This document shows, piece by piece, positions 51,092-60,339 of a DNA stretch of 60,339 nt. Source of the DNA: an uncultured Sphingomonas sp. (GTDB lineage: Bacteria > Pseudomonadota > Alphaproteobacteria > Sphingomonadales > Sphingomonadaceae). Numbering within the stretch: position 1 is the stretch's first letter; every line of letters begins with the position of its first letter. Location: NCBI RefSeq assembly GCF_913777625.1, contig NZ_CAJYTI010000035.1, positions 1 to 60,339 of the forward strand. The letters run 5' to 3'. Position numbers and translations under genes: made by a program. The notes below the pieces were generated by a model. That model saw only the letters and a program-made list of their open reading frames with translations. It did not search any database and was not told where the DNA came from.

Positions 51092-51982
51092 TCAGAGACC
51101 GGCGGTCAGCACCACGCCTGCGCATACCGCGAGGCCGGCAATCGCCTGGCGCAGGCTGAGCGCCTCGCGGAACAGCCGGTGTCCGGCAATGGCGGCGATC
51201 GGCATCTCGACAACGCCGAGCGACCGTACGGCCGCCGCAGGCGAAAGGTTGAGCGCGAAGAACCAGCCCGTCGAAGCGAGCGCGCCGAACAGCCCGGCGC
51301 CGAGCGATCCCCGCCACCCTGCGATCACCGCCCGCAGCGCGCCGGGATCCCGCCACAACAGGAAAGCGCCCAGCCCCAGCGTCTGCACCGCCTGCACCAG
51401 CGTGACCGTGGTGACCGCCGCGAAGAAAGGATGCTCCGGCTCCAGCGCCAGCCCCGCATGGCGGAAGCCGTTAAGCGCCAGACCGAACAGCAATCCCGAA
51501 AGCGTACCGAACACCACACCGGGGAGCAGTCGCCCCTCCCCGCCCACGTCCCGCGGCCAGACGAGCACGGCAAGACCCGCGGTGGTCACCGCGACGCCGA
51601 GCCAGCCGAGCGGACTGAGCGTGTCGCCAAAGACAAGCAGGCCAGCGAGCGCGGAGAGCGGGACGGAGCTCTGTTGCAGCGCCGTGCCGACGGCGAAGCC
51701 TGCATGGTGCATCGCCTGGAGCAGCGCCGCCGTCGCCAGCACCTGCGCCAGCGCACCCAGCAGCGCCGGCCACCAGAAGGCGAGACCGAGATGCGGATGA
51801 AGTTGAGCCGCGCCTGCCAGCGGTATCGCCACGAGCATCAGCGCGGTCGAGAAAGGCAGGCCGAACAGGAAGCGCACTAGCGTCGCGCCCCAGGGGCCGC
51901 TGGACGCCATCATGCCGCGCTGAAACGCATTACGCGCCACCTGAAATGCCGCCGCCGCGATCGTCGCCCCTGCCCACAACAT
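51092..51982 (-). CDS. DMT/EamA superfamily transporter
   Basis: A 296-residue protein with about ten membrane helices in two repeats (MLWAGATIAAAAFQVARNAF; QQSSVPLSALAGLLVFGDTL; SLGVVEMPIAAIAGHRLFRE), matching EamA-type drug/metabolite transporters. The repeated P-x-A-x-A-G-x-x-x-F/RE boxes are visible. GGAGGAG precedes ATG 51982. Substrate unknown; such proteins often export amino acids or other small metabolites. It is convergent with the oxygenase gene. Confidence 0.87.
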   Translation of the reverse strand: MLWAGATIAAAAFQVARNAFQRGMMASSGPWGATLVRFLFGLPFSTALMLVAIPLAGAAQLHPHLGLAFWWPALLGALAQVLATAALLQAMHHAGFAVGTALQQSSVPLSALAGLLVFGDTLSPLGWLGVAVTTAGLAVLVWPRDVGGEGRLLPGVVFGTLSGLLFGLALNGFRHAGLALEPEHPFFAAVTTVTLVQAVQTLGLGAFLLWRDPGALRAVIAGWRGSLGAGLFGALASTGWFFALNLSPAAAVRSLGVVEMPIAAIAGHRLFREALSLRQAIAGLAVCAGVVLTAGL

Positions 51983-52075
51983 CGAACCGTCTCCTCCGCC
52001 TTCCCGGCGCGAAGATCGATGAAACCGGCGGTCGGGCGTACAGAAGCGACTAGCCATGCGCGCTGCACTGCACAA

Positions 52076-52111
52076 CGAAAAAGCCCGTCGAACCGGAGGT
52101 CCGACGGGCTT
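52076..52111 (-). terminator. Intrinsic terminator after tRNA-Val
   Basis: On the minus strand AAGCCCGTCG and CGACGGGCTT form a perfect 10-bp stem followed by a run of T (TTTTTCGTT), just 8 bases after the tRNA 3' end. Confidence 0.85.
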
Positions 52112-52118
52112 ATCTACA

Positions 52119-52193
52119 TGGTGGGCGCGGCTGGGATTGAACCAGCGACCCCTGCGGTGTGAACACAGTGCTCTACCACTGAGCTACGCGCCC
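52119..52193 (-). tRNA. tRNA-Val (CAC)
   Basis: Minus strand: acceptor GGGCGCG/CGCGCCC, D-arm GCTCAGTGGTAGAGC, anticodon arm CTGTG-TTCACAC-CGCAG (anticodon CAC, one G-T pair), T-arm GCTGG-TTCAATC-CCAGC, discriminator A and encoded CCA. All arms pair correctly. Confidence 0.97.
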
Positions 52194-52304
52194 ATTGGCC
52201 TGGCGGTCGAAACCGTGTCGGCCGAAACGGGAAGCGGGCCTTTACGGTGCCGATGCGGGCCTGTCCAGCCCCGTTTCGCACCCCGCCCGCAATTTTTTCG
52301 GTAA

Positions 52305-52577
52305 TTAGTTCACCGAATCCTTCAGCACCTTGCCCGGCTTGAACTTGGGCTGGTTCGAGGCCTTGATCGTCATTTCCTCGCCGGTGCGCGGATTGCGGCC
52401 GGTCGAGGCCTTGCGCTTGCTGACCGAGAAGGTGCCGAAACCGACGAGACGAACTTCATCGCCCTTCTTGAGCGCCGCCGTGATCACGTCGAACACCGAT
52501 TCGACCGCCTTGACCGCGTCGCCCTTGGCGAGGCCGGAAATATCGGCGACCTGAGCGATCAGCTCTTGCTTGTTCAT
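52305..52577 (-). CDS. hupB: DNA-binding protein HU
   Basis: A 90-residue histone-like protein: NKQELIAQVADISGLAKGDA, VRLVGFGTFSVSKRKAS and the DNA-intercalating arm RNPRTGEEMTIKA, ending KPGKVLKDSVN. It bends and compacts DNA as a dimer. It starts at ATG 52577 with AGGGGG upstream. It lies downstream of lon on the same strand (157-base gap), the lon-hupB order common in proteobacteria. Confidence 0.96.
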   Translation of the reverse strand: MNKQELIAQVADISGLAKGDAVKAVESVFDVITAALKKGDEVRLVGFGTFSVSKRKASTGRNPRTGEEMTIKASNQPKFKPGKVLKDSVN

Positions 52578-52734
52578 GCTGGTGCAAACCCCCTAAAATC
52601 GTGCGGGATACCGCGTTGGATATGATGGATAGCCGAATGAGTCGCGGCGGCTGCGCTGGCGTGCGAGTCAGCACGGGCGAGCCGCCGGAGTCAAAGCCTT
52701 TCGGCGCGAATTGCGTCAGAAAAGTTACGCGTTG

Positions 52735-55191
<2,457 letters not shown>

Positions 55192-55234
55192 GAAAACTCC
55201 GGGTCGGCCCCAGCTGGGGCACCATAGGCCTTAT

Positions 55235-55261
55235 ATATGGGGCCCGGAACGGGCGCATCAA
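55235..55261 (-). promoter_or_regulatory. Probable heat-shock (RpoH) promoter of lon
   Basis: On the minus strand TTGATG (55261-55256), a 13-base spacer, then CCCCATAT (55242-55235). The -10 matches the sigma-32 consensus CCCCATNT; the -35 is a partial match to CTTGAAA. It lies 44 bases before the lon start. A perfect 14-base palindrome (GCCCCAGCTGGGGC, 55207-55220) sits between promoter and start codon. Confidence 0.5.
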
Positions 55262-55416
55262 TCTGGTGGCAGCATTAACCCAGATTGCGGTGGAAAACGC
55301 CAGCCCCCTGCGCCCGCACGCGCCCCCTCGCTTCGCGGTGCGGCATCGCTATCATGGCCTGGTCTTCGGGATCGATTCGCGGAAGCAATGGAGACGCCAG
55401 GAATTTGGGGGGTGGT

Positions 55417-57129
55417 TTGAACATTTCGAAACTCGCGGTCGCCGTGGCGGCGATGGCGGCGATGGCCGGCACCGCCGAGGCGCAGAAGCGCGGCGAGCCG
55501 CCGATCACGCCCACCACGCAGGCATCCGGTGGCCCGATTGATCCAGCCCGGGCGGCGCTCCACCTCGACCATGCCGATCTCGCCATCGAAGTGATGCCGG
55601 CCAACTACACCCTTCGCGGCACCGCCACGCTCAGCCTGCGCACCAGCGCGCCGCAATCGATACTGCAGATCGATCTCGACAAGAATCTGCCCGTTAGCGC
55701 GATCCGCATCGACGGCAAGCCGCTCAAGCCCGACCAGTGGCGCAACCCGGAGGGCCGGCTGTTCATCACCCTGCCCCGCCCGCTCAAGGCCGGCGACAAG
55801 GTCACCGCCGAAATTAGCTATGGCGGCACCCCGCACGTCGCAGTGCGCGCGCCTTGGGATGACGGACTCGTCTGGGCAACCACGCCGGGCGAGAAGAAGC
55901 CCTGGGTCGCCACCACGGCCGAGGGCTATGGCTGCGATCTGTTCTGGCCCTGCCTCGATTTTCCCCAGGGCGAACCCGAATTGGTCGACCTGCACATCAC
56001 CGTTCCGGCAGGCCTCAAGGCGCCGTCGAACGGCAAGCTGCTGCGGGTGGAGACGCTCGCCGACGGCCGCACGACGTGGCACTGGCGCGCGCGGAGCCCC
56101 AATCCCTATGACGTGGCGATCAACATCGCGCCCTACCAGGAGTTGACCGCCGAGTATAAGAGCCGCTTCGGCAACAGCTTTCCGCTGCACTATTGGTATC
56201 TTCCCGGCCGCGAGGAGAAGGCGAAGGCGCTGTTCGCCGAATTCGCGCCCACGGTCGATTTCTACGAGCGGGTAATCGGCCCCTATCCCTGGAGCGACGA
56301 GAAGCTCGGCGTGGTCGAGACTCCGCACATGGGCATGGAGCACCAGACGATCAACGCGTACGGGAACAACTACCGCAAGACGCCGTCGGGCTTCGACGAG
56401 ATCTTTCAGCACGAGCTCGGCCATGAATGGTTCGGCAACCAGCTGACCGCCGGCGACTGGGACGATTACTGGCTGCACGAGGGCTATACGCAATACATGC
56501 AGCCGCTCTACGGCCAGTGGCGCGAGGGCGATGCGCGCTATGCCGCGATGATGGACGAGTTCCGCCTCGCCATCCGCAACAAGGCGCCGATCGTCTCGGG
56601 CAAGAGCCGCATCGAGGAAGCGGTGTATGAGGAAGACAAGGGCGGCCCGGGCCAGGACATCTACTACAAGGGCGCCTGGGTCCTCCACACGCTGCGCTAC
56701 CTGATCGGCGACGACAAGTTCTTCGAGGCGACCCGCCGAATCGTCTACGGGCGGCCGGATCCCAAGCCGGACAATTTCAAGCCGCGCTTCGGCACCACGC
56801 CCGAATATATCGGCATCGTTCGCCAGGTGACCGGCGAGGATCTGCAATGGTTCTTCGACGTCTATCTATACGCGGCGGCGCTTCCGGAGCTGAGCAGCAC
56901 GCGGACCGGCGACCAGCTGGTGCTCCGCTGGAAGACTCCCGGCAACAAGCCCTTCCCGCTGCCCGTCGACGTCTCGATCGACGGCAAGCTACAGCGGGTG
57001 GCGATGCCCGGCGGTACGGCGACGCTTACCGTTCCGGCAGACGCGCATGTCGTGCTCGATCCGGATGCGCATGTGCTGCGGCAGTCCGATGCCGTGGATG
57101 CGGTCCAGCATCAGGGGAGGTTCCGGTGA
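55417..57129 (+). CDS. M1 family metallopeptidase (aminopeptidase N-like), exported
   Basis: A 570-residue exported zinc aminopeptidase. The N-terminus (NISKLAVAVAAMAAMAGTAEA) is a signal peptide. The catalytic set is complete: exopeptidase motif GMEHQTINAYG, zinc motif HELGHEWFGNQ with the third ligand Glu in LHEGYTQYM, and a downstream Tyr in QDIYYKGAWVLHTL. It starts at TTG 55417, behind GGGGGGTGG; the open frame extends further up but has no signal peptide there. It is divergent from lon and GTGA-coupled to the methyltransferase gene. Confidence 0.92.
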   Translation: MNISKLAVAVAAMAAMAGTAEAQKRGEPPITPTTQASGGPIDPARAALHLDHADLAIEVMPANYTLRGTATLSLRTSAPQSILQIDLDKNLPVSAIRIDGKPLKPDQWRNPEGRLFITLPRPLKAGDKVTAEISYGGTPHVAVRAPWDDGLVWATTPGEKKPWVATTAEGYGCDLFWPCLDFPQGEPELVDLHITVPAGLKAPSNGKLLRVETLADGRTTWHWRARSPNPYDVAINIAPYQELTAEYKSRFGNSFPLHYWYLPGREEKAKALFAEFAPTVDFYERVIGPYPWSDEKLGVVETPHMGMEHQTINAYGNNYRKTPSGFDEIFQHELGHEWFGNQLTAGDWDDYWLHEGYTQYMQPLYGQWREGDARYAAMMDEFRLAIRNKAPIVSGKSRIEEAVYEEDKGGPGQDIYYKGAWVLHTLRYLIGDDKFFEATRRIVYGRPDPKPDNFKPRFGTTPEYIGIVRQVTGEDLQWFFDVYLYAAALPELSSTRTGDQLVLRWKTPGNKPFPLPVDVSIDGKLQRVAMPGGTATLTVPADAHVVLDPDAHVLRQSDAVDAVQHQGRFR

Positions 57130-57725
57130 TCGCGCTCGTCGCCCCCGCGCCGATCGGCAAGCCGGCGCTCATCGTGCTGCTGCTGGGCATGCTGCTGTTC
57201 GTGGCGGCACTGCTCTTCGTCCGCGCGCGCTACACCCGCCGCGAGCGCGGCGCGCAGACCGCCCGGCGTGCGAGCATCGGCATCGGGCTGCAGGGAGCCG
57301 CCTTCTTCCTCGCGGCGGTCGGACCGGTCCAGGTTTCGCTGCAGAGTGCCGCCGCCACCGCGGTCGGCCAAGCGGTGATCGTCGCGCTGCTGATCGGTAC
57401 CAGCATCAGCATGTTCCTCTCGGCTGCACTCGCCATGGGCCGCAACTGGAGCTTCGTCGCGCGGACGCGGCGCAACCACGACCTGGTCACCTGGGGGCCG
57501 TTCGCGACGATCCGCCATCCGATCTACACCGGGCTGTTCGCGATGCTGTTCGCCGTCGGCCTGGCGTTCGGCCATTGGCGCGGCCTGCTGGTTGGCCTGC
57601 CCTTGTTCGCGATCGGCACCTGGATCCGCGTGCGGGAGGAGGAGGCGCTGCTCCACGCCCATTTCGGCGCGGAATATGAAGCCTATGCCGCGCGCGTGAA
57701 GCGCTTCGTCCCCGGGCTGTTCTAA
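57126..57725 (+). CDS. Isoprenylcysteine carboxyl methyltransferase (ICMT)/PEMT-like membrane protein
   Basis: A 199-residue membrane protein with four to five helices and the ICMT/PEMT-like C-terminal signature GPFATIRHPIYTGLF, followed by RVREEEALLHAHFGAEYEAYAARVKRFVP. Bacterial members methylate isoprenoids or phospholipids, or are uncharacterised; the substrate here is unknown. GTG 57126 overlaps the peptidase stop (GTGA), so the pair is translationally coupled. Confidence 0.87.
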   Translation: MIALVAPAPIGKPALIVLLLGMLLFVAALLFVRARYTRRERGAQTARRASIGIGLQGAAFFLAAVGPVQVSLQSAAATAVGQAVIVALLIGTSISMFLSAALAMGRNWSFVARTRRNHDLVTWGPFATIRHPIYTGLFAMLFAVGLAFGHWRGLLVGLPLFAIGTWIRVREEEALLHAHFGAEYEAYAARVKRFVPGLF

Positions 57726-57831
57726 GGGCCTCTCGCGCCCCGCGGCATTCCACCGCTTGCGCCGGCTGCAGGGCTCTGCAACCGTCGCGTCGGGCGCACG
57801 AAGATGCCCACAAGCCTTGGGGTGAGGAAGC

Positions 57832-58419
57832 ATGATCGTTCGCCGCCTGATCATCGGCGCAGCCCTGCTGCTGACGGCATTGCCCGCCCGGGCGCAGCAG
57901 GACCTGAATGTGGAAGGCGACTGGACCCATGCCGCCACCGGCATGGTGTTCCCCGAGCGTCTCGACAACGCATTGCGCACCAGGATCCACTGGTTCGATG
58001 CCGAAGGGCTCGATGTCAGCGCCGGCTACGCGCTGCGCCATGGCGGCGATCTGGGGCTGGTGACGCTGTACGTCTATCCGGCCCCGCCCGGCCGCGACTG
58101 TGCCGCCAATTTCTCCGAAATCGAGCGCAACGTCGTCGACAGCTATGGCGACGTACAGCGCGTGGAGAGCGATCGCTGGCCGTCCCCCTCCGGACGCGTC
58201 GCCGGCGCCGCCTATCATGCCCGCTTCACCCTTACCGGCACGCTCGAGGGCAAGGAACAGCCGCTTGTCTCCGAAAGCTATCTGTTCTGCCCGGCAGGCG
58301 GAACCTGGCTGGTGGCGGCGCGGGCGAGCTGGGCACGCAGCAGCGATCTGCGCCAGAGCTTCGTTGCGCTTCTGAGGGCACTACCCTGGCCGGCCACGCT
58401 CGACACGCCGGCCGAGTAA
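57832..58419 (+). CDS. Secreted protein of unknown function
   Basis: A 195-residue protein with a Sec signal peptide (RRLIIGAALLLTALPARA, cut before QQDLNVE). The mature part (DWTHAATGMVFPERL, GYALRHGGDLGLVTLYVYPA, SESYLFCPAGGTWLVAARAS) looks like a soluble beta-rich periplasmic domain with two cysteines. I do not recognise the family. GAGGAA precedes ATG 57832. It is convergent with the GNAT pseudogene. Confidence 0.82.
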   Translation: MIVRRLIIGAALLLTALPARAQQDLNVEGDWTHAATGMVFPERLDNALRTRIHWFDAEGLDVSAGYALRHGGDLGLVTLYVYPAPPGRDCAANFSEIERNVVDSYGDVQRVESDRWPSPSGRVAGAAYHARFTLTGTLEGKEQPLVSESYLFCPAGGTWLVAARASWARSSDLRQSFVALLRALPWPATLDTPAE

Positions 58420-59010
58420 TCAGGCCGCCGCGCGTCGAATCGACCAGAGCGGCGGCCCCTCGGGCACCCGCCAGCTCTCCGTGACGACAAAGCCAAAGCG
58501 CTGATAGAGGCCGAGATTGCGCTCGGTCGCCGTCTCCAGATAGCAGGGAACACCCGGCGCGGCGGCAAGGCCCGCGCGGATCGCAGCTCCGCCGAGGCCC
58601 TGGCCCTGCGCGGCGGGATCGCACCCGGCGATGTGGAGATAGTGGAAAGGCTCAGCCGGAAAATGCGCCTCGACCGCGGCGCTCGCCCGTAACGCTCGAA
58701 ACAGCGATCCGCCGAGCGCGCGGACGAGGCCCGGCGCATTGGCCAGCATCTCCCCCCAGCCAACCTTGGCCTGCCCGGGCGATCACCATAGCGTCACCGC
58801 CGACCGGTCGCCGGCGAGCACCCCATAGCCGCCCCTCAGGTCCGACTCTGCCAGCAACGCAAAAAGACGCGGCAACTGGCGCTGCCGCGTCTTTTCATCC
58901 GGGAAAATGGAGAGAAACACCGGATCCTCGGCGAAGGCCTACCCGAGCATCGCAGCGATCCCCGCGCGGTCCTCACGAACGGCCGACCTGATATCGATCG
59001 GCCGCTCCAT
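58420..59010 (-). pseudogene. GNAT acetyltransferase gene with two in-frame nonsense codons
   Basis: From ATG 59010 one minus-strand frame encodes a full GNAT-like protein of about 196 residues: ERPIDIRSAVREDRAGIAAM, then after TAG (58941-58939) AFAEDPVFLSIFPDEKTRQR, then VLAGDRSAVTLW, TGA (58785-58783), SPGQAKVGWGE, and finally the acetyl-CoA motif AAQGQGLGGAAIRAGLA and ETATERNLGLYQRFGF. The protein reads as normal family sequence on both sides of each stop. Both stops are one C-to-T change from sense (CAG, CGA). Only the C-terminal 109 codons from ATG 58749 remain open. Confidence 0.85.
58862..58895. terminator. Terminator-like perfect hairpin inside the GNAT pseudogene
   Basis: AAAAGACGCGGCA (58862-58874) and TGCCGCGTCTTTT (58883-58895) form a perfect 13-bp stem with an 8-base loop and A/T tracts on both sides, the form of a bidirectional intrinsic terminator. 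It overlaps the degraded acetyltransferase frame. Confidence 0.6.
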
Positions 59011-59014
59011 CGGA

Positions 59015-60256
59015 TCAGGCGGCGCTGCCGGTCTTTTCCTTCTTGGCGTAGATGCGGACCGGCTCCTTGCGGCCCTCGACCACGTCCTTGTCGACCACCA
59101 CCTCGTCGACGCCGTCCATGCTGGGCAGGTCGAACATCGTGTCGAGCAGGATGCCTTCGAGGATCGACCGGAGGCCGCGCGCGCCGGTCTTGCGCTCGAT
59201 CGCTTTCTTCGAGACGGCGGTGAGCGCATCGTCGGTGAAGCCGAGCTTGACCGCCTCCATGTCGAACAGCTTCTGATACTGCTTGACCAGAGCGTTCTTC
59301 GGCTCGGTCAGGATCTTGATCAGCGCCTCGACGTCGAGGTCCTCGAGCGTCGCGATCACCGGCAGACGGCCGACGAATTCGGGGATCAGGCCGAACTTGA
59401 GCAAATCTTCCGGCTCGGTCTGGCGGAGCAGTTCGCCGGTGCGGCGCTCGTCCGGCCCGGCGACATGCGCGCCGAAGCCGATCGACTTGCCCTGCAGGCG
59501 ATCGCCGATGATCTTCTCGAGACCCGCGAACGCGCCGCCGCAGATGAACAGGATGTTGGTCGTGTCCACCTGCAGAAATTCCTGCTGCGGGTGCTTGCGG
59601 CCGCCCTGCGGCGGAACGGACGCGGTGGTCCCTTCCATCAGCTTGAGCAGCGCCTGCTGCACGCCTTCGCCCGAAACGTCGCGGGTGATCGAGGGATTCT
59701 CGGCCTTGCGGCTGATCTTGTCGATCTCGTCGCGAAGGGCGGCGGGGTAGAAATCCCCCGCCCGCGCGCCCAGCCCGTCAAAGGCGGTATTGAACATACG
59801 GATGATCTCGGCCGATTCGTTGCTGACGATCGTGTCGCGCTGCTTATCCCATAGGACCGGCACCGTGACCTTGCCGCTATAGCCGTCCCGCGCGCGGGCA
59901 TAGAGCTGCCATAGATATTCCGAGCCGTGCAGGGTGTCGCCGGTCCCACCCCGCTCGGTGGCAAAGGTCCAGCCATGCTCGCGCATCAGCGGATCGACCA
60001 CCGACACATCGATCAGGTCCTCCAGACCCTTGAGCGCGCGGACGATCAGCGTGCGATGCGCCCAGGGGCAGGCATAGGAGACGTACAGGTGATAACGCCC
60101 CGCCTCGGCGCGGTGGCCGGTCTGGCCGTCGGGGCCGGGGCCGCCGTCCGCCGTCACCCAGTCGCTGAAACCGGAATCGGGGCGCTTGAAGCTGCCCTTA
60201 TCGTCCGACTTGAACAGACCATCGGCGTGCCAGACGCCGTTCACCATATTGCCCAT
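59015..60256 (-). CDS. In-frame chimera: N-terminal glutathionyl-hydroquinone reductase joined to C-terminal ClpX
   Basis: The 413-residue frame starts at ATG 60256 behind AAAGGAG. Residues 1 to about 175 are a glutathionyl-hydroquinone reductase (YqjG type): GVWHADGLFKSDDKGSFKRP, catalytic Cys63 in SYACPWAHRTL, GDFYPAALRDEID. From DEIDKISRK onward it is ClpX: ENPSITRDVSGEGVQQALL, the RKH loop (GGRKHPQQEFLQ), the ClpP-docking IGF, the arginine finger in PEFVGRLPV, sensor 2 GARGLRS. ClpX's zinc finger, Walker A and GYVG pore loop are missing, as is the reductase's C-terminal GST domain. Neither parent activity should survive. Either a real deletion or an assembly join. Confidence 0.88.
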   Translation of the reverse strand: MGNMVNGVWHADGLFKSDDKGSFKRPDSGFSDWVTADGGPGPDGQTGHRAEAGRYHLYVSYACPWAHRTLIVRALKGLEDLIDVSVVDPLMREHGWTFATERGGTGDTLHGSEYLWQLYARARDGYSGKVTVPVLWDKQRDTIVSNESAEIIRMFNTAFDGLGARAGDFYPAALRDEIDKISRKAENPSITRDVSGEGVQQALLKLMEGTTASVPPQGGRKHPQQEFLQVDTTNILFICGGAFAGLEKIIGDRLQGKSIGFGAHVAGPDERRTGELLRQTEPEDLLKFGLIPEFVGRLPVIATLEDLDVEALIKILTEPKNALVKQYQKLFDMEAVKLGFTDDALTAVSKKAIERKTGARGLRSILEGILLDTMFDLPSMDGVDEVVVDKDVVEGRKEPVRIYAKKEKTGSAA

Positions 60257-60310
60257 GCGTGTGTCTCCTTTGGGGAGGGTACGCATGGGGCAGAGGAGCG
60301 ATCCCCTTGT

Positions 60311-60339
60311 TCCTCCCCGGCACGGGGAGGTGGCAGGGC
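60311..60339 (+). repeat. Third copy of the CTCCCCGG structured repeat, cut by the window end
   Basis: TCCTCCCCGGCACGGGGAGG followed by TGGCAGGGC at the right edge. The outer hairpin CCTCCCCG/CGGGGAGG equals that of the copies at 11873 and 11956. The rest lies outside the window. Confidence 0.65.

Overview
The window looks like about 60 kb of chromosome from a GC-rich alphaproteobacterium of the Sphingomonas type. The signs are the exosortase A (PEP-CTERM) exopolysaccharide locus, the cobA-DUF2849-cysI-DUF934-cysH sulfur operon, small secreted sphingomonad families, and CTCCCCGG-type structured repeats. It is dense, mostly ordinary chromosomal sequence with one accessory patch (about 35.3-38.3 kb). 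I see no CRISPR array, prophage or complete insertion sequence.

Layout. 0-2.4 kb: end of an M17 aminopeptidase and a membrane GGDEF/EAL protein. 2.4-10.6 kb: tpiA, a PpiD-like foldase, then trpE, trpG, trpD, trpC and moaC, interrupted by two small secreted-protein genes. 10.8-14.9 kb: siroheme synthesis and assimilatory sulfate reduction. 14.9-17.4 kb: an OprB-like porin facing an RcnR-type metal sensor, then a fructosamine-kinase-like gene. 17.4-32.7 kb: the exosortase A-associated region. One tightly coupled minus-strand operon holds Wza-like, Wzz-like, tyrosine kinase, outer-membrane protein, ATPase, deacetylase, FemAB, glycosyltransferase and amidotransferase genes. Beside it is a ligase/PLP-decarboxylase/ACP/two-hydrolase module of unknown product. 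The exosortase gene itself is absent. 32.7-35.3 kb: trxB, a 45-aa membrane protein and an HD-GYP protein. 35.3-38.1 kb: an AT-richer accessory patch with two PEP-CTERM genes (one frameshifted), a C11 tract, a probable serine recombinase remnant and tRNA-Met.

38.3-47 kb: kup, an Lrp regulator divergent from ald, and ccmCDEFGHI. 47-49 kb: a yybP-ykoY manganese riboswitch in front of a Gdt1-type Mn exporter, an amino-acid dehydrogenase and tRNA-His. 49-52 kb: a GspE-like protein whose catalytic motifs are all altered, a 2OG-Fe(II) oxygenase, a DMT transporter and tRNA-Val. 52-60.3 kb: hupB, lon (with a heat-shock-like promoter), an M1 aminopeptidase, an ICMT-like methyltransferase, a GNAT pseudogene with two nonsense codons, and an in-frame chimera of the front of a glutathionyl-hydroquinone reductase and the back of ClpX.

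The strongest oddities are the ClpX chimera (real deletion or assembly join), the possible collapse at the exosortase position, the motif-less GspE relative, and a repeat family in the cys operon whose inner stems change sequence but keep pairing. I did not find a clear undescribed multi-gene system. The least understood coherent set is the ACP/ligase/decarboxylase/hydrolase module at 28.3-32.7 kb.
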